A DNA stretch of 64,000 bases from Reyranella sp. (GCA_019750135.1 JAIEOV010000048.1:1-64000); one strand, 5' to 3'. Shown: positions 1-8,776, numbered from the stretch's first letter. A program made the numbers and translations. Notes: a model not told the origin generated them from the letters alone.

Positions 1-48
1 GCCACGTACCAGAGCACCTGGCTCGATGTCGGGAAGTGGGCGTCATAG
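1..48 (+). CDS. 3' end of an unidentified gene (partial)
   Basis: An open frame runs from the first base to a TAG at 46-48, giving only 15 residues that end in LDVGKWAS. It stops immediately before a palindromic repeat, as many genes in this window do, which is the main reason to believe it is a true gene end. No family can be recognised from so little sequence, and the start lies outside the window. Confidence 0.3.
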   Translation, partial: ATYQSTWLDVGKWAS

Positions 49-212
49 CGCTGGGGGCGTGCCACTCCAGTGGCGCGTCATGGTCTTCTGGACGCGAGCT
101 GGGTCGCGTGTGACGCGACCTTCCCCGCTCGCTCGTGGTCATGAGCGCGCGAGACGCGCGCGGTCCGAAAGAACATGAGAAGACGCGCCACTGGAGTGGC
201 GCGCCCCCAGCG
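49..212. repeat. MITE-like palindromic element, family A, 164 bp
   Basis: Terminal inverted repeats of 31 bp (49-79 and 182-212) match with one mismatch; each begins or ends with CGCTGGGGGCG and contains the hairpin GCCACTCCAGTGGC. The interior of about 100 bp holds a second imperfect inverted repeat around GGTCATGAGC. The same terminal repeats bound an element at 50775-50933. It encodes nothing convincing. Confidence 0.8.
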
Positions 213-217
213 AAGAG

Positions 218-529
218 TTAGACGAACCGGTGCTGCGTGCGTTCGCGCTTGGCGAGCTTCGGCACCGCCTGGCCCACGATCAGCGTCTTGAAGTGATCGG
301 TCTGCTGATGGTCGGCGAAGGCCGCCTCGTCCTTGAAGACCTCGTAGAAGAAGAACTTGTGCGGCTCGCTGGTCGACTGGTGGATCTGGAACGCCTTCAC
401 GCCGGGCTCGCGCTGGGCCTGCGGCAGGAACTGGCGCACGATCGCCTGCACGGCCCCGACCTCGTCGGGCCGAGCCTCCCAGAAGGCGGTGACGACGAGA
501 CCATCCTTGAACGTGTGAAGATCGGCCAT
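218..529 (-). CDS. Antibiotic biosynthesis monooxygenase (ABM) domain protein
   Basis: A 103-residue protein of the dimeric alpha/beta-barrel ABM fold (putative quinol monooxygenase or haem-oxygenase-like small enzymes). The typical pattern is visible: a strand VVTAFWEARPDE near the N-terminus, a QPGV-like turn (REPGVKAFQIHQS), the FFFYEVFKDEAAFADHQQTDHF core and a final helix. The start at 529 is chosen because GGAG lies 10 bases upstream; in-frame ATGs further upstream lack a ribosome site. Substrate unknown. It stands alone, next to a palindromic element, so context gives no pathway. A second ABM protein is at 55907-56227. Confidence 0.85.
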   Translation of the reverse strand: MADLHTFKDGLVVTAFWEARPDEVGAVQAIVRQFLPQAQREPGVKAFQIHQSTSEPHKFFFYEVFKDEAAFADHQQTDHFKTLIVGQAVPKLAKRERTQHRFV

Positions 530-619
530 GACTTGCTCCATCGGTTGACGACGGAGCGACCATAGGGAGCCCGCCGCCGCCGTTGCTTCGGCGCCGGTCG
601 AAGTTCTCACGTCAAAGGA

Positions 620-1838
620 TCACGGCGCCTTGGCGATCGGGCGGCCGCCACGCAGCGCGTCCAGTTCCGCCTTGACCCGGTCGGCAACGAGACCTTCGCC
701 CTTCTGCGTCCAGTGACCGTCCATCTTGCGATAGGTGCCCGGGATGCCCTCGAGCGTGGGACGCAGGTCGACATGGCGGATGCTGGCCTTGCGGAGCACC
801 GCGGCGAGCTGGGTCTGCCACTCGTCGCAGATGTAGTTCCAGCTGTAGACCCGGGGCCACGGCTTCCAGAACTCGGCGTAGTCCGGATCGACGCTACCCA
901 TCGGCACCAGGAATACGGACAGCGGCACGCCGCGCTTGCGCAGAACCCGCTCGGTCGCTTCGATCCAGGAGAACGTCGCCTCGACGTATCCCTTGGCGGC
1001 CTTGCGCGCGGCATCCTGCCGGCTGGTCGCCACCTCGAAGTCGCGCGCCTCCCAGCTCATGAGCGTGCCGAACATCCAGTCCAGCAGATATTCCTGCTCA
1101 CCTTCCTTCTGCGGCAAGGCGATGTTGAAGAAACGGTTGTCGCCGCGTGTCAGGATCTCGGCGATCTGTTTTTCCGGCATGTCGGGATAGACGTAGGTCT
1201 TCACGTACGAAACGACCCGCTTCTGCCGTTCCTCGGGCGGCGAGATGATCGCGGCGTACAGCATCTCGTCGTCGCGGGGCCATGACCATGCCGAGCAGCG
1301 CGCCGCCCGGCGATTCGTCGACCCAGCGCGGCCAGATCGAGTAGCCCTTGTCGGGCGGCATGAAGTCGTTGCCGGCATAGATGAAGAGCAGCACCGCATC
1401 GGGCTGCAGCTCCACCGCCACGTCGCGAACGCGGAAGTAGTAGCTGCGCGGATCGGTGGCCGGAACACCGAGATTCACCGCCTCGATTTTCTGGCCAGGC
1501 TGCGTGCGCTGCTGCACCGCCGCCGGCAACGACAGCGGCGTGAAGCGCGAATCGACGAAGCTGTCGCCCACGAAGATGGCGCGCCAGGTGCCAAGCGGCT
1601 TGTCGATCGTTCGCTCGCTGTCGCGCATGCCCCAGGAATTGTCGGGATCGGCAAACCACGGCTGGTTCTTGAAGGGAGTCGGCAGCACGCGCACCAGCGC
1701 GGGCTCACGCGGATTCATCGCCCGCGCGGGCCAAGCGGGCACGTAGAACGAGGACAGGATCTCGATCCCCACCAGGCTGGTGGCGACGAGGACAACGCCG
1801 AACAGGGCGCCGAATATCCAGCGTTTCCTACGGGTCAT
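620..1838 (-). pseudogene. SGNH/GDSL-like hydrolase, frameshifted
   Basis: The coding sequence is split between two reading frames that meet near 1276-1280, a run of four G on the plus strand. The first part (from 1838, preceded by GGGGAGAG) has an N-terminal membrane anchor, block I (FVGDSFVDS), the glycine block NLGVPATD and the GND block (YAGNDF). The second part carries the C-terminal DGHWTQKG motif, the usual Asp-x-His dyad. Together they make about 405 residues, a normal length for membrane-anchored SGNH proteins related to acyl-transfer or polysaccharide modification. All catalytic blocks survive, so removing one base restores the gene. The cause could be a recent mutation, phase variation or a sequencing error. 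Confidence 0.75.
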
Positions 1839-1946
1839 TGCCCGCTCTCCCCCGACCGTGCACCGCCGTCCTGTGCGGCAAGCGGATGATCGCACGGTGA
1901 TTGAACTCGTGCGATAGCAACTTCGCGAAAGTGCTTCGCACTGCGG

Positions 1947-2351
1947 CTACAGCCTGATGAGCGGCTCCGGCCAGACAGCGCCGCGCGCCGCCCGCAGCGC
2001 CGCGGTGTCCATGTAAACCGTCTCTTCGGCGATGCGCCGGTCGCGCAGGCGGAACTTGTCGACACCGCGCCAATCGAAGCGCTTGCCGCCGACGGTGCGA
2101 GTGGCCTGCCATTCGACGATCACGACGTCGCCGCGTGCCGTCCAGTCGAGCAGCTGCCAGACGTGATCGGGCGCGGTCTCGCGCACCAGCTCGGTAAGGC
2201 GTCCCAGCTCCTTGCCGGCGACCGGCCGGTCGTAGAGCGGCGAGCGCAAGACCCCGTCGGGGTGCCACAGCGCCAAAAACGCCTCGGGGTCGCGCGCCGC
2301 CCAGGCGGCGGCAAAGCGGCTGACGAAATCCTGGATGTCCACATCGTTCAT
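1947..2351 (-). CDS. SnoaL-like / NTF2-fold family protein
   Basis: A 134-residue single-domain protein. The N-terminal helix with FAAAWAARDPEAFLALWHPDGVLRSP is the characteristic opening of SnoaL-like polyketide-cyclase-type NTF2 proteins, followed by strands with WTARGDVVIVEW and DKFRLRDRRIAEETVYMD. Members are small isomerases, dehydratases or ligand-binding proteins; substrate cannot be inferred. It is divergent from the nucleoside hydrolase gene with about 70 bp between the starts. Confidence 0.85.
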   Translation of the reverse strand: MNDVDIQDFVSRFAAAWAARDPEAFLALWHPDGVLRSPLYDRPVAGKELGRLTELVRETAPDHVWQLLDWTARGDVVIVEWQATRTVGGKRFDWRGVDKFRLRDRRIAEETVYMDTAALRAARGAVWPEPLIRL

Positions 2352-2422
2352 CGTCGTCTCCTTCTGGATGGACGAGACCTAGTTGGGCGATGATGCAGCG
2401 TCTGGCGGAGTTCGGACCCTAC

Positions 2423-3379
2423 ATGGCAAACAGACTGATCCTCGATACCGACGGCGGCGTCGACGACGCCCAGGCGCTGCTGATGCTGATCGCCGGCGGC
2501 CGCGCGCCTGTCGCCATCACGACGGTGTACGGCAATGTCAGCCTCGAAGCGGCGACGGAAAACGTGCTGGCGATCCTGGCCGTCGCCAGCGTGCATATCG
2601 AGGTGCATGCCGGCGCCGCCCTGCCGCTGGTGGAGACGCGGATCGACGCCCGTCACGTCCACGGCGAGGACGGGCTGGGCGGCGCGCCGCGGCCGGCCGA
2701 GACCCGCGACCTTGCCGGCTGGGACGCCGTGCAGTTCCTGACCGCCACGCTGCTGGCGGCGGCCGACGCCGGCGATCCCGTCGACCTGCTGATGGTCGGG
2801 CCGCTCACCAACCTCGCGCTGGCGCTTCGGCGCACGCCCGCGATCGCCAAGGGCATCGGTCGCCTCACCGTCATGGGCGGCACGCTGTACGGGCGCGGCA
2901 ACGTCACGCCGGCGGCCGAGTTCAACATCTTCTGCGATCCCGAATCGGCGGCGATCGTGCTGGGCGCCGGGCTCGACACAACGGTGGTCACCTGGGAGGC
3001 CTGCCTCGGCCATTTCCTGGCAGGCAGCGACCTCGATCGCATGCTCGAGGCAGCACCCGACAGCGACTACAAGGCTTTCGTCCGGGGCCTGCTCGAGCAC
3101 GACCGCAGCCGGCACGTGCGCGAGGGCAAGGGCGACCGCGTGTTCCTGATCGACCCCCTGGCGGCGGCGGTCGTGGTGGAACCCTCGATCGTCACCAAGG
3201 CGCTGCAGGCGTCGATCGGCGTGTCGCTGGCGCCCGGCCTCACCCGGGGCATGACGGTCGTCGACCCGTCGGGCCGCCTCGGTACCCCCACGGTTACCTT
3301 GGTCGAGGAGGTGCGATTGGACCGGCTTGGCGCCCTGGTGGCGGCTTCCCTCGCCTGGTCGCCGCCCTCCACTCCCTAG
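2423..3379 (+). CDS. Inosine-uridine preferring nucleoside hydrolase family protein
   Basis: A 318-residue protein that should hydrolyse the N-glycosidic bond of ribonucleosides, releasing base and ribose, in the cytoplasm. The calcium-binding N-terminal motif appears as LDTDGGVDDAQAL (usual form DTDPGxDD, so Pro is replaced by Gly). The later landmarks VGPLTNLALAL, LTVMGGTLYGRGN and AEFNIFCDPESA, which contribute substrate contacts, are all present. The ATG at 2423 aligns with the family start; an in-frame ATG at 2390 would add 11 atypical residues. Substrate preference is not predictable. Confidence 0.9.
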   Translation: MANRLILDTDGGVDDAQALLMLIAGGRAPVAITTVYGNVSLEAATENVLAILAVASVHIEVHAGAALPLVETRIDARHVHGEDGLGGAPRPAETRDLAGWDAVQFLTATLLAAADAGDPVDLLMVGPLTNLALALRRTPAIAKGIGRLTVMGGTLYGRGNVTPAAEFNIFCDPESAAIVLGAGLDTTVVTWEACLGHFLAGSDLDRMLEAAPDSDYKAFVRGLLEHDRSRHVREGKGDRVFLIDPLAAAVVVEPSIVTKALQASIGVSLAPGLTRGMTVVDPSGRLGTPTVTLVEEVRLDRLGALVAASLAWSPPSTP

Positions 3380-3483
3380 AAGATGCGATAATTTTTCCTA
3401 TGGCTGCCGTGCAGGCGATTTTCTTTTCCCTTGGCACGAAATGCGCTTAGCTGCCGGCCAGGAGCAACTTTCGGCGAGAGGCA

Positions 3484-4251
3484 ATGGCGGGCAAGGCGAA
3501 ACCGGTGGTCGGCGTTATCGGCAACGCCTCGGTCGTGAACGACCGGCACAACGTCCAGGTCGTGGGGCAGCGCAACATGTGCGCCATCGCCGAGGTCGCC
3601 GGCGCCCTGCCCCTGATGTTCGCCGGCACGCCGGACATCACCGACGTCGATGCCCTTCTGGGCGCGGTCGACGGCATCTTGCTGACCGGCGCCCGCGCCA
3701 ACGTGCATCCGACCTGCTTCGGCGTCGATCCAGATCCGCGGCACGAACCCTACGACCATCATCGCGACGCCATGGCGCTCTCGCTGATCAAGGCCTGCGT
3801 CGAGCGTGGCGTCCCGTTATTCGGCATCTGTCGCGGCCTGCAGGAGATGAACGTGGCGTTCGGCGGCACACTACATCCCGAGATCCGCGACATTCCCGGC
3901 CGCATGAACCATCGCATGCCGCGGCTGGAGAACGGCGAGGTTCATCCCGATCCGGAAGTGGTGTTCGCCGACCGTCACGAGGTGCGGCTGGCCAAGGACG
4001 GCGCCTTCGCGAAGCTTTTGGGCCGTGATTCGATTCGCGTGAACTCGCTGCACGGCCAGGGCATCCTCGAGCCCGGCGAGCGCGTGGTCGTCGAAGGCAT
4101 CGCCGAGGACGGCACGATCGAAGCGATCCGCATCGCCGACGCGCCCTCCTTCGCGCTCGGCGTCCAGTGGCACGCCGAATACGACCCGCAGAGCAATCCG
4201 ATCAACCGCGCCCTGTTCCAAGCCTTCGGCCAGGCGCTTCATCAGCGCTAG
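3484..4251 (+). CDS. Gamma-glutamyl-gamma-aminobutyrate hydrolase family (peptidase C26)
   Basis: A 255-residue class I glutamine-amidotransferase-fold hydrolase. The nucleophile elbow FGICRG places the catalytic Cys at about residue 116, and VQWHAE supplies His 229 and Glu 231. The family includes PuuD, which cleaves gamma-glutamyl-GABA in putrescine breakdown. No other Puu gene lies nearby, so this substrate is only a family default. GAGAGG precedes the ATG. It follows the nucleoside hydrolase by about 100 bp in the same direction, with an AT-rich stretch (GATAATTTTT) between that could hold a promoter. Confidence 0.85.
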   Translation: MAGKAKPVVGVIGNASVVNDRHNVQVVGQRNMCAIAEVAGALPLMFAGTPDITDVDALLGAVDGILLTGARANVHPTCFGVDPDPRHEPYDHHRDAMALSLIKACVERGVPLFGICRGLQEMNVAFGGTLHPEIRDIPGRMNHRMPRLENGEVHPDPEVVFADRHEVRLAKDGAFAKLLGRDSIRVNSLHGQGILEPGERVVVEGIAEDGTIEAIRIADAPSFALGVQWHAEYDPQSNPINRALFQAFGQALHQR

Positions 4252-4325
4252 CGCGGACCTGCCTGCGCGAAGCCGAAGCGGCTTCGCTTCGGCGGAGGCA
4301 GGCCGCGGGCGTCCCGCACGCCTCT

Positions 4326-4400
4326 TGTCATCCTCAGCGAAGCGAAGGATCTCATGCCGATTGCAAGCGGCGATGAGGTCCTTCGCTTCGCTCAGGACGA
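4326..4400. repeat. Palindromic intergenic repeat, family B
   Basis: An imperfect inverted repeat: TGTCATCCTCAGCGAAGCG on one side and its near complement CGCTTCGCTCAGGACGA on the other, with a short middle containing GATTGCAAGCGGCGATGAGG. Related copies are at 10662-10738 and 54512-54588. A separate hairpin (about 4261-4303, GCCTGC...GCAGGC) lies just before it and a CGGGCG/CGCCCG hairpin just after, so this convergent gap between 4251 and 4392 is almost entirely palindromic. Confidence 0.75.
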
Positions 4401-5828
4401 TAGAGATGAGCGGGCGAGACGCCCGCGGCCCGCGCTGCGCTGCCTGAGTCGCACCAGCCTCAGGCCCGCGACGACGGCGGCGAGGGCGGCTAGCACGAAG
4501 CTCAGCGGCACCCAGAACGCCGCCGCCGCAACGTCGGTGCGGGTCAGGCCGGCCGACAGGCCGGCGGCATTGGCGGCGAGTCCCGACAAGGCCGCGCCCA
4601 GGGCGAAGCCGGTCTGCTGCACGGTCGCGATCGAGGAGGCCGCGAGATTCTCCTCGCCCGCCTTCGCGCCGCTCATGACCCTTTGCGCAATGAACGCCCA
4701 GCACGCGCCGATGCCGGCGCCGACCAGCGCGATCGCCGGAAAGACGATGGGCGCGGGCTTGAGCGGCATCAGCAGGGCAACCCCGACCAGCCCCAGCGCC
4801 ATCATCATGGGACCCGCGACCAGCAGCCGGTCGCTGCGTTCCTCCGAGGTGCCGGCCACGATGAGCGACATGCCCGTCCAGCCGAACGAGGCGCCCGCCA
4901 CCATGTAGCCCGCCTGGAGCGGGTCAAGCCCGTGCAAGGATTGCAGGAAGATCGCGACGAAGATCTGCAACGGGCTGTAGGAGACGGCCACCAGCAGGGA
5001 AAGCCACAGGCCCATGCCGGTCAGGCTGCCGAACGAGAAGGCGTCGGTTGGCAGCAGCGGCTGAGGGGCGCGTCGATCGATCCTCAAGGTCACCACCAGG
5101 GCCACGACAGCGCCGGCGAGCAGCAGCAGTTTCACCGGCACGCCGGGCGCGACTGCCATCAGCGACATGGCGGCGATCGCGCCGCAGATCAGCACCACGC
5201 GCAGGCCGGGCACGCGCGCGCTGGCGCCGGGCGTGGCGCTGAGCGGCAGGGCGCGGCGCGCCACCACGACCAGGACGACGGCCATCGCCGTCACCGCGAA
5301 GAACGCGCCGCGCCAGTTGCCGTAGCGGGCGAACAGGCCGCCGACCAGCGGGCCGACCAGGATCGACATGCTCCAGGCGCCCGACAGCAGGGCGAAGCCC
5401 CTCGCCCACAAATGCTCGGGAAAGGTGCTGCGCACCAGGACGTAGGCCATGGCGGTCAAGAGACCGCCGCCGAAGCCCTGCACGAAGCGGCCGGCCACGA
5501 CCTGGCCCATGGTCGGCGCCAATGCGCAGGTGAGCGCGCCGACGCCGAAGATCGCCGCCCCGGTGCAGAACACCGTGCGCGCGCCCAGGATCGAGGTCAG
5601 GTAGCCGGTGCAGGTCGCCGCCACGATCGACGAGGCGAGGAAGGCGCTGGACGTCCAGCTCATTAGCGTGGCGCCGCCGAGATTGTCGACCACGCTCGGC
5701 AGCACCGTGGCCAGCATCAGCACGTTCATGGAATGCAGCAGCACGCCGCCCACCAGAACCGCCACTGCAGGCAGCCAGGCCGGGCGCAGCATGGCGCTCC
5801 AACCGGTCTCGACCGTTTCCCCTGACAT
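4392..5828 (-). CDS. MFS transporter, DHA2-like drug/metabolite exporter
   Basis: An inner-membrane protein of about 478 residues with roughly 12-14 hydrophobic helices. The segment after helix 2 (GYLTSILGARTVF) and the GRFVQGFGGGLLTA motif in helix 4-5 match drug:H+ antiporters of the major facilitator superfamily. Substrate unknown. The start is uncertain: no candidate has a good ribosome site; the ATG at 5828 begins at the expected family position, while the frame stays open to an ATG at 5915, which would leave only 52 bp to the divergent Ada-type gene. Confidence 0.85.
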   Translation of the reverse strand: MSGETVETGWSAMLRPAWLPAVAVLVGGVLLHSMNVLMLATVLPSVVDNLGGATLMSWTSSAFLASSIVAATCTGYLTSILGARTVFCTGAAIFGVGALTCALAPTMGQVVAGRFVQGFGGGLLTAMAYVLVRSTFPEHLWARGFALLSGAWSMSILVGPLVGGLFARYGNWRGAFFAVTAMAVVLVVVARRALPLSATPGASARVPGLRVVLICGAIAAMSLMAVAPGVPVKLLLLAGAVVALVVTLRIDRRAPQPLLPTDAFSFGSLTGMGLWLSLLVAVSYSPLQIFVAIFLQSLHGLDPLQAGYMVAGASFGWTGMSLIVAGTSEERSDRLLVAGPMMMALGLVGVALLMPLKPAPIVFPAIALVGAGIGACWAFIAQRVMSGAKAGEENLAASSIATVQQTGFALGAALSGLAANAAGLSAGLTRTDVAAAAFWVPLSFVLAALAAVVAGLRLVRLRQRSAGRGRLARSSLSS

Positions 5829-5967
5829 TTCGAGGTCGACTGACCATGTCCGCGGCACAGGGTCAAACGACCAAGGCTCATACCTCATCTGGGCGTGAGG
5901 TATGGGCAAAGACATAGAGGTCCGAAAATCGCGAGCGACGGCCGGTTCCGCGTACTAGATTCCTGAC

Positions 5968-7017
5968 ATGGAACTGCACGATCGCCGGACCTACTACCGC
6001 GCCTTCCAGAGCCACGACGCCCGCTTCGACGGCCGCGTGTTCGTGGGCGTGACCTCGACCGGCATCTACTGCCGGCCGATCTGCCCGGCGCGCTGTCCCA
6101 GGTTTGAGAACTGCCGCTTCTTCGCCTCGGCCGCGGCCGCGCAGGAAGCGAACTTCCGCCCCTGCCTGCGCTGCCGGCCCGAGATCGCGCCCGACCTCGC
6201 CTTCTGGCGCGGTACCGCCAACACGGTGAGCCGCGCGCTGGCGCTGATCGCCGACGGCGCGCTCGACGGCGAGGACAGCGACGTCGAGCAGCTCGCCGAA
6301 CGGCTGGGCGTCGGCGGCCGCCAGCTGCGCCGGCTGTTCCAGCGCCATCTCGGCGCCTCGCCCATCGCCGTCGCCCAGACCCGCCGCGTGCTGTTCGCCA
6401 AGCAGCTGCTGCACGACACGCACCTGCCGATGGCGGAGGTGGCGCTGGCCTCGGGCTTCGGCAGCGTGCGCCGCTTCAACGAGACCTTCCGCGACCTGTT
6501 CGGCCGGCCGCCCAGCACGCTGCGGCGCAAGGCCGGAACGGACAATTCGGCGCACGAGGGCGTGACGCTGCGGCTCGCCTATCGCCCGCCCTACGACTGG
6601 CCCGGCATGCTCGCGGCCCTGTCCTCGCGCGCGGCGCCCGGCGTGGAATGGATCGACGGCAACACCTGGCATCGCCGCATCGATCTCGACGGCAAGCAGG
6701 GCCGCGTCGCGGTCGCCCATCTGCCGGCGCGCAATTCGGTGATGGTCACCATCCACTTCCCTTGCGTGAAGGCCCTGCCTGCGATCGTGGCGCGTGTCCG
6801 CCGCGTGTTCGATCTCGGCGCCGACATCGCCACCATCGACAGCCATCTGGCGCGCGATCCCAAGCTCGCACCGCTGATCAGGAAGCGTCCCGGCCTGCGC
6901 GCGCCGGGCGACTGGGAGCGCGAGACCATGGCCGTCGTGCAGGACAACGCACCACCGGCCTGGCGGCCGTGGCACGCCTACGCCCATCAACATCTCAGGA
7001 TGGCCAACCATGGTTGA
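5968..7017 (+). CDS. Ada/AlkA-type alkylation-response protein lacking the HhH-GPD glycosylase core
   Basis: A 349-residue protein. Residues 1-75 form the Ada zinc/methyl-acceptor domain, with Cys 35, 39, 66 and 69 (YCRPIC and CLRC). Residues about 85-185 are an AraC-type double helix-turn-helix. From about 195 comes the AlkA N-terminal domain. Intact Ada-AlkA fusions are near 480 residues with a helix-hairpin-helix glycosylase; here the text passes from RPGLRAPGDW almost directly to the usual C-terminal signature WRPWHAYA. The catalytic Asp and hairpin are therefore missing. Methyl-phosphotriester sensing and transcription activation could remain; base excision should not. It overlaps the next gene by 8 bp. 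Confidence 0.8.
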   Translation: MELHDRRTYYRAFQSHDARFDGRVFVGVTSTGIYCRPICPARCPRFENCRFFASAAAAQEANFRPCLRCRPEIAPDLAFWRGTANTVSRALALIADGALDGEDSDVEQLAERLGVGGRQLRRLFQRHLGASPIAVAQTRRVLFAKQLLHDTHLPMAEVALASGFGSVRRFNETFRDLFGRPPSTLRRKAGTDNSAHEGVTLRLAYRPPYDWPGMLAALSSRAAPGVEWIDGNTWHRRIDLDGKQGRVAVAHLPARNSVMVTIHFPCVKALPAIVARVRRVFDLGADIATIDSHLARDPKLAPLIRKRPGLRAPGDWERETMAVVQDNAPPAWRPWHAYAHQHLRMANHG

Positions 7018-7537
7018 AGTCCTCACCCTGCTGGTCGACCGGCTGCAGACTCCGATCGGCGAGCTGCTGGTCGTCGCCGACCGCGACGGCAAGCTGCGCA
7101 CCATCGACTGGACCGACCACGAGGCGCGCATGCGCCAGCTGCTCGACCGCTACTACGGCAAAAGCGCCTACGCGCTGCAGCCGGCGCGCGATCCCGGCGG
7201 CCTGACCAGCGCCATGCGCGCCTACTTCAAGGGCGACATCGGCGCGATCGATCGCCTGCCGGTCGACGAGAGCGCCGGCACGGCGTTCCAGCGAAGCGTC
7301 TGGCGCGCGCTGCGCCGGATCCCCAAGGGCCGGACCATCAGCTATGCCGAGCTGGCAAAGCGCATCGGCAAGCCCAAGGCGGTGCGCGCCGCGGGCCTGG
7401 CCAACGGTCAGAACCCGATCAGCATCGTCGTGCCCTGCCATCGCGTGATCGGCTCGAACGGCACCTTGACCGGCTATGGCGGCGGCCTGCCGCGCAAGAA
7501 GTGGCTGCTCGAGCACGAAGGGGCGTTGGCGCACTGA
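7010..7537 (+). CDS. ogt: Methylated-DNA--protein-cysteine S-methyltransferase
   Basis: A 175-residue suicide enzyme that moves the methyl group from O6-methylguanine in DNA to its own cysteine. The active-site motif VPCHRVIG places the acceptor at Cys 143; the helix-turn-helix recognition region GRTISYAELAKRIG and the asparagine-hinge-like AAGLANGQNP precede it. It starts inside the last codons of the Ada/AlkA-like gene (8-bp overlap), so the two are almost certainly co-translated as an alkylation-damage unit. Confidence 0.93.
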   Translation: MVEVLTLLVDRLQTPIGELLVVADRDGKLRTIDWTDHEARMRQLLDRYYGKSAYALQPARDPGGLTSAMRAYFKGDIGAIDRLPVDESAGTAFQRSVWRALRRIPKGRTISYAELAKRIGKPKAVRAAGLANGQNPISIVVPCHRVIGSNGTLTGYGGGLPRKKWLLEHEGALAH

Positions 7538-7580
7538 CCGCACATGGGTGACAATCGGGTCGTCCAACGGAGGCAACCCG

Positions 7581-8522
7581 ATGCGCTACGGCTTCTACCT
7601 TCCCACCCGCGGCCCCACCGCCACGCGCACCGACATCCTCCGTCTGGCCCGTGAAGGCGAGCGGCTCGGCATGCACTCCGCCATGATCGCCGACCACATC
7701 GTCTTCCCGGTCGAGAGCGAGTCTCCCTACCCCTACACGCTCGACGGCAAGCATCCCGGCACCGGCGATGCGCTGGAGACCTTCTCGATCCTGGGTGTCG
7801 TGGCGGGCGCCACCGAGAGGCTGCGGCTCGTCACCTCCGTGCTGGTGCTGCCCTATCGCAACCCGGTGCTGACGGCGAAGATGGTGGCGTCGCTCGACGT
7901 GCTGTCCGGCGGGCGCGTGACGCTGGGTGTTGGCGTCGGCTGGCTGAAGGAAGAGTTCGAGGCGCTCGACAGTCCCGACTTCGAGCGGCGCGGCGCCGTG
8001 ACCGACGAATGGATCGCGATCTTCAAGCAGCTGTGGAGCCGGTCCCCCGCGAGCTTCGACGGCAAGCACTACAAGTACACGGACATACGCTGCGAGCCGT
8101 TCCCCTTGCAGAAGCCGCATCCGCCGATCTGGGTCGGCGGTCATTCCAAGGCCGCGCTGCGCCGTACCGCGCGGCACGGCGACGGCTGGCACCCGGTCGG
8201 CGCCATCGCCGCCTCGCCATTGCCCCCGCAGGAGATGCGCGCTCACCTGCAGACGCTGAAGCAGATGACCGAGGCCGAGGGCCGCGACTTCTCCAAGCTC
8301 ACCATCTCCTACAAGGCGCCGCTCTACGACACGAACGTGCCGGATCGCGACGGCAGCCGCCGCAGCTTCTCCGGCACGCCGGACGAAATCGCCGGCGACA
8401 TCCGCACCTTCGCGGCCATCGGCGTGCACGAGCTGATCTTCGACTTCCGCGGCAACTCGATCGACGCTAGCGTCGCAGGCCTCCAGCGTTTCGCGTCGGA
8501 CGTGATCCCGCTGGTCGACTGA
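7581..8522 (+). CDS. LLM-class flavin-dependent oxidoreductase (TIGR03619-like)
   Basis: A 313-residue luciferase-like TIM-barrel protein. Recognisable segments are GFYLPTRGP at the start, RLRLVTSVLVLPYRNPV, LDVLSGGRVTLGVGVGWLKEEF and PPIWVGG, all standard for F420- or FMN-dependent oxidoreductases of this class. The start at 7581 follows CGGAGG by 7 bases; upstream in-frame starts lie inside the ogt gene. Substrate and cofactor (FMN or F420) cannot be decided from sequence. Confidence 0.88.
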   Translation: MRYGFYLPTRGPTATRTDILRLAREGERLGMHSAMIADHIVFPVESESPYPYTLDGKHPGTGDALETFSILGVVAGATERLRLVTSVLVLPYRNPVLTAKMVASLDVLSGGRVTLGVGVGWLKEEFEALDSPDFERRGAVTDEWIAIFKQLWSRSPASFDGKHYKYTDIRCEPFPLQKPHPPIWVGGHSKAALRRTARHGDGWHPVGAIAASPLPPQEMRAHLQTLKQMTEAEGRDFSKLTISYKAPLYDTNVPDRDGSRRSFSGTPDEIAGDIRTFAAIGVHELIFDFRGNSIDASVAGLQRFASDVIPLVD

Positions 8523-8631
8523 ATCGCCGTCTCACGCTCAGTACGCTCGCGCAACGGACCGTCGCCGGCGCAGGCCACCGCCTGATCACACGATCGCCAC
8601 ACCCGATGGAGTGTTCATCCCCGTCGGCGGG

Positions 8632-8659
8632 TTGACGGATGGAACCACCGCCTTAGATA
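8632..8659 (+). promoter_or_regulatory. Candidate promoter for the 8777-9494 small-protein pair
   Basis: TTGACG at 8632-8637 and TAGATA at 8654-8659, 16 bp apart, resemble a housekeeping -35/-10 pair. They lie within the 254-bp gap before the gene at 8777, which otherwise holds nothing I can recognise. The gap would leave a leader of about 110 bases. Confidence 0.3.
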
Positions 8660-8776
8660 GGCAGCAGCGCCCGCCGAACGATCGAGATCATCGTCGGCCA
8701 TCGACCACTTTTGCGTGGGAGGCGCATCGCGACCAACGTCAAGGCCCAACGTAACCTCCAACCAGAGGAGTGTGCG

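Noticed and set aside
607-1014. An alternative 135-codon minus-strand frame within the SGNH gene
   Set aside because: Arg/Ser-rich shadow without motifs; the frame with the DGHW block is the true one.
3432-3446. TGGCACG followed by GC, resembling a sigma-54 promoter before the C26 hydrolase gene
   Set aside because: The GG and GC elements are 8 bases apart instead of the 10 needed, and the TTGC part is missing.
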